DNA of 64,000 nucleotides, from NCBI RefSeq assembly GCF_951801035.1, contig NZ_CATOKT010000006.1; one strand, written 5' to 3'. Under the pieces are notes generated by a model. That model had not been told where the DNA came from, searched no databases, and saw only the letters and a list, made by a program, of their open reading frames with translations. The stretch is from Adlercreutzia sp910585575. GTDB lineage: Bacteria; Actinomycetota; Coriobacteriia; Coriobacteriales; Eggerthellaceae. Shown here piece by piece: positions 62,126 through 64,000 of the stretch. A program made the translations under genes and the position numbers. Positions within the stretch are counted from its first letter, which is position 1. Every line of letters begins with the position of its first letter.

Positions 62126-63952
62126 CTAGGCGCCAAGGGCCTCAATAGCTTGGGCCGTGGCGGAGAAGCCCGCTTCGCGCGCCAAGGCCGCAGCGCCGGC
62201 CCTCATTTTCTCGGTGACGGCAAATCCTCTCTTCTCCATGATTCGAATTTCGTCCGTGCAACCGTTTTTCGCGAAGAGGTTCAGGAGCGCAGCAGTGTTC
62301 GAGAAGGTTTCCGGATCGAGATAGGCCACCATTTTTTTCGCGGCATCGAGGTAGCGGATAAAGCCGGGATCCCACATGGCAGCAACGCGGTCGGGCATGA
62401 CCGCGCAAACCGCCTCAACGGTCTCGGTCGCGCATCCGGGGTACAAGATCCCTTCGTATTGCTCAATGGCGTGCCAATGAGACTGACGTGCATCCTGATA
62501 CACCAAGGGCACCGATGCGCTTTCCTGAGCGGCGATCTTATAGAGCTTCTTTGCCAGGCCCTGCTTGAGCTTTACCGAACGATAGCAATCTCCGGAATCT
62601 ACAAGAGCCGCCATGATAAGGCCCTTGAGGTCAACCGTTGAAAGAAGACCATCTGCAGCTAGTCGGGCAATGAGGCCGTCGCTTTTGTTCGACAGCGCCA
62701 TAAAGTACAGATAGCCATCGTGATACCCTATGGTTCCGCATCGACCAGGTATCTTCAAACCGTCCTCGATCAACACCTTGTCCAAGTACTTCTTCTTGCG
62801 GTTTTCCTGCTTGCTTTCGGTATCCCCCTTGATAGCCCAAGGCTCGAATGTCGGCTGGAGGGTGGCGCCTCGAGCAATAAGGGCTCGAGCGGTCTCCTCA
62901 TTGCCGGCAGCCAAGGCCCGACTCAGGGCAATACAGGGCATCTCAAAGGAATCGAACATATCGTAGAGACGATCGATTGTGGCCTTATTGCCCTTAATGG
63001 CCCCGAACATCAGCAGCTCACCGGCGGAAACAGGGTTGATCTTACTGGCTATGGGAGCCAGATCATCAAGCAGGCTCTCGTCGCCTTTGCGCAGCGCCTT
63101 GATCACCGCGGCGCACTGAACGGCCGGTGACGGCTTCTTGGGTTTCTCCGGCTCTTCCTTAGCGGTCTTCTTCGCAGCCGTAGCCCCGTAGCCGAGCGAC
63201 TCGAGCATCGATAGCCCCACAATTTCGCCCGTCTCCTCGAAGTGCTTGGCGGCCTTTTTCGCATTTTTCTTCACATAGGCTGCGTACTCGCTGCGCATTT
63301 CCTCCGCCGGACGCGCCTCGGCGTCACCCGTCGTGCACAGACGCACGAGGGCAACACGGATCTTGTCCTCGAAGCCCGTGATCTTATCCGCCTTGAACAG
63401 CTCGTCGGTCTTCTGGAACGCCAGGCCTCCCTCGATCAGGGGCCTCAGGCTTTTCGCGATCCCGTCCTTGGGAACGTAGGTGGCAAAGCAGTAACCGCCC
63501 TTCCCGTCTCGAATGGCCACCAGCGTATCACCGGCGCACCCCAACGAGGAACGCCAATCGTCAGCCATCACGGCAGGGAGGCTCACCGATCGCATACCCG
63601 TATAGGCGCTCTCCCCTATCTCTGTCACTGAATCAGGAACGATCAGCGACAGGTAACGGCACCCCTTGAAGGCCTCGGCGCCAACCGTCTCCAGCGAGCT
63701 CGGCCACGAAAGGCGCTGCAGGCTTGACTCAGAAAAGGTACCAGCGGGAAGCTCTCGCATATCGTCGGGAAGCGTCACTTCATCGATAGAGGCGCAATAA
63801 AAGGCTCCTCGGTGCTCAACCGTGCGCCCATCGAGAAAGCTCTCACGGACATGCTCGTAGGTTTCAAGGAGAACTCCCTTCGGCAGCTCAACGCGGGCGC
63901 CATGGGCCAAACGAAAAGCCTCCGCCTCGATACGCTTTACGGAACTCTTCAT
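62126..63952 (-). CDS. BspA-like LRR/ankyrin protein, cassette gene 1
   Basis: A 608-aa protein without a signal peptide. Residues about 45-125 contain BspA-type (LRR_5) repeats (VTLPDDMRELPAGTF, LETVGAEAFKGCRYLSLIVPDSVTEIG). The middle is Lys-rich, and ankyrin-like helix pairs follow (AIKGNKATIDRLYD, ALAAGNEETARALIARGATL). It should be an intracellular binding protein rather than a surface LRR. I use ATG 63952; a TTG at 63967 has no ribosome site. Upstream sequence is cut by the window edge soon after. Confidence 0.65.
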   Translation of the reverse strand: MKSSVKRIEAEAFRLAHGARVELPKGVLLETYEHVRESFLDGRTVEHRGAFYCASIDEVTLPDDMRELPAGTFSESSLQRLSWPSSLETVGAEAFKGCRYLSLIVPDSVTEIGESAYTGMRSVSLPAVMADDWRSSLGCAGDTLVAIRDGKGGYCFATYVPKDGIAKSLRPLIEGGLAFQKTDELFKADKITGFEDKIRVALVRLCTTGDAEARPAEEMRSEYAAYVKKNAKKAAKHFEETGEIVGLSMLESLGYGATAAKKTAKEEPEKPKKPSPAVQCAAVIKALRKGDESLLDDLAPIASKINPVSAGELLMFGAIKGNKATIDRLYDMFDSFEMPCIALSRALAAGNEETARALIARGATLQPTFEPWAIKGDTESKQENRKKKYLDKVLIEDGLKIPGRCGTIGYHDGYLYFMALSNKSDGLIARLAADGLLSTVDLKGLIMAALVDSGDCYRSVKLKQGLAKKLYKIAAQESASVPLVYQDARQSHWHAIEQYEGILYPGCATETVEAVCAVMPDRVAAMWDPGFIRYLDAAKKMVAYLDPETFSNTAALLNLFAKNGCTDEIRIMEKRGFAVTEKMRAGAAALAREAGFSATAQAIEALGA

Positions 63953-64000
63953 AGCCCACACTTTCAATCGTGCAAGATAGAACGAGTTCTTAGCAAGCGT

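Overview
The window is a GC-rich chromosomal segment of an anaerobic actinobacterium. Gene content and protein sequences point to the class Coriobacteriia, probably family Eggerthellaceae (Eggerthella/Gordonibacter/Adlercreutzia relatives). This placement is inferred from remembered protein families, not from a database search. Supporting features are a cytoplasmic NiFe-hydrogenase-type redox operon, a two-gene SUF system without desulfurase or scaffold genes, Ig-like/FN3 secreted proteins and both tRNAs with encoded CCA ends.

Layout. 1-2595: partial sulfhydrogenase-like operon (hydB-hydG-hydD, running off the left edge). 2754-10772: secreted NlpC/P60-like protein, ndk, TPR protein, cyclophilin, rlmD, tRNA-Arg, a GH46 chitosanase with an Ig-like domain, a lipid kinase and a GtrA protein. 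10878-15887: tRNA-Glu, two lipid/glycan glycosyltransferases, and a DEAD-box helicase preceded by two chained mini-ORFs. 16245-17583: infC-rpmI-rplT with promoter, attenuator and an AUA start for infC. 17775-28015: membrane proteins, M16C protease, minimal sufCB, an orphan solute-binding lipoprotein, comF and a GT2 enzyme. 28211-42539: housekeeping run recG-rsmD-yceD-(ClC)-rpmF-plsX-rnc-smc with fakA/asp23/rpmB upstream. 42629-47985: zinc-ribbon protein, Nif3-like, PHP phosphatase, cysteine desulfurase, rpe and a divergent cysteine-less Ogt/ATL protein. 48394-58401: conserved tyrA-aroA-cmk-plsC-ispH-DUF512-der-plsY-gpsA cluster. 58529-63952: accessory region with a ParE/Phd-type toxin-antitoxin pair and a five-gene cassette of unknown function.

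How the genes work together. The window holds much of the phospholipid pathway (gpsA, plsX, plsY, plsC, fakA, a diacylglycerol kinase-like gene and a diacylglycerol glycosyltransferase-like gene), aromatic amino acid synthesis (tyrA, aroA), ribosome and translation functions (infC, rpmI, rplT, rpmF, rpmB, rsmD, rlmD, rnc, der) and Fe-S supply (sufCB, cysteine desulfurase, NifX-like).

Most notable. Three families of short intergenic repeats occur: a 101-bp palindromic element in four gaps between minus-strand genes, one copy with a compensatorily changed core; a 27-28 bp unit in two clusters; and a 109-bp inverted-repeat element in two copies. Other points are the ATGA-linked mini-ORF chain before the helicase, an alkyltransferase whose catalytic Cys is Ile, and the unexplained cassette at 59265-63952. 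No rRNA, CRISPR array, insertion sequence or replication origin was seen.
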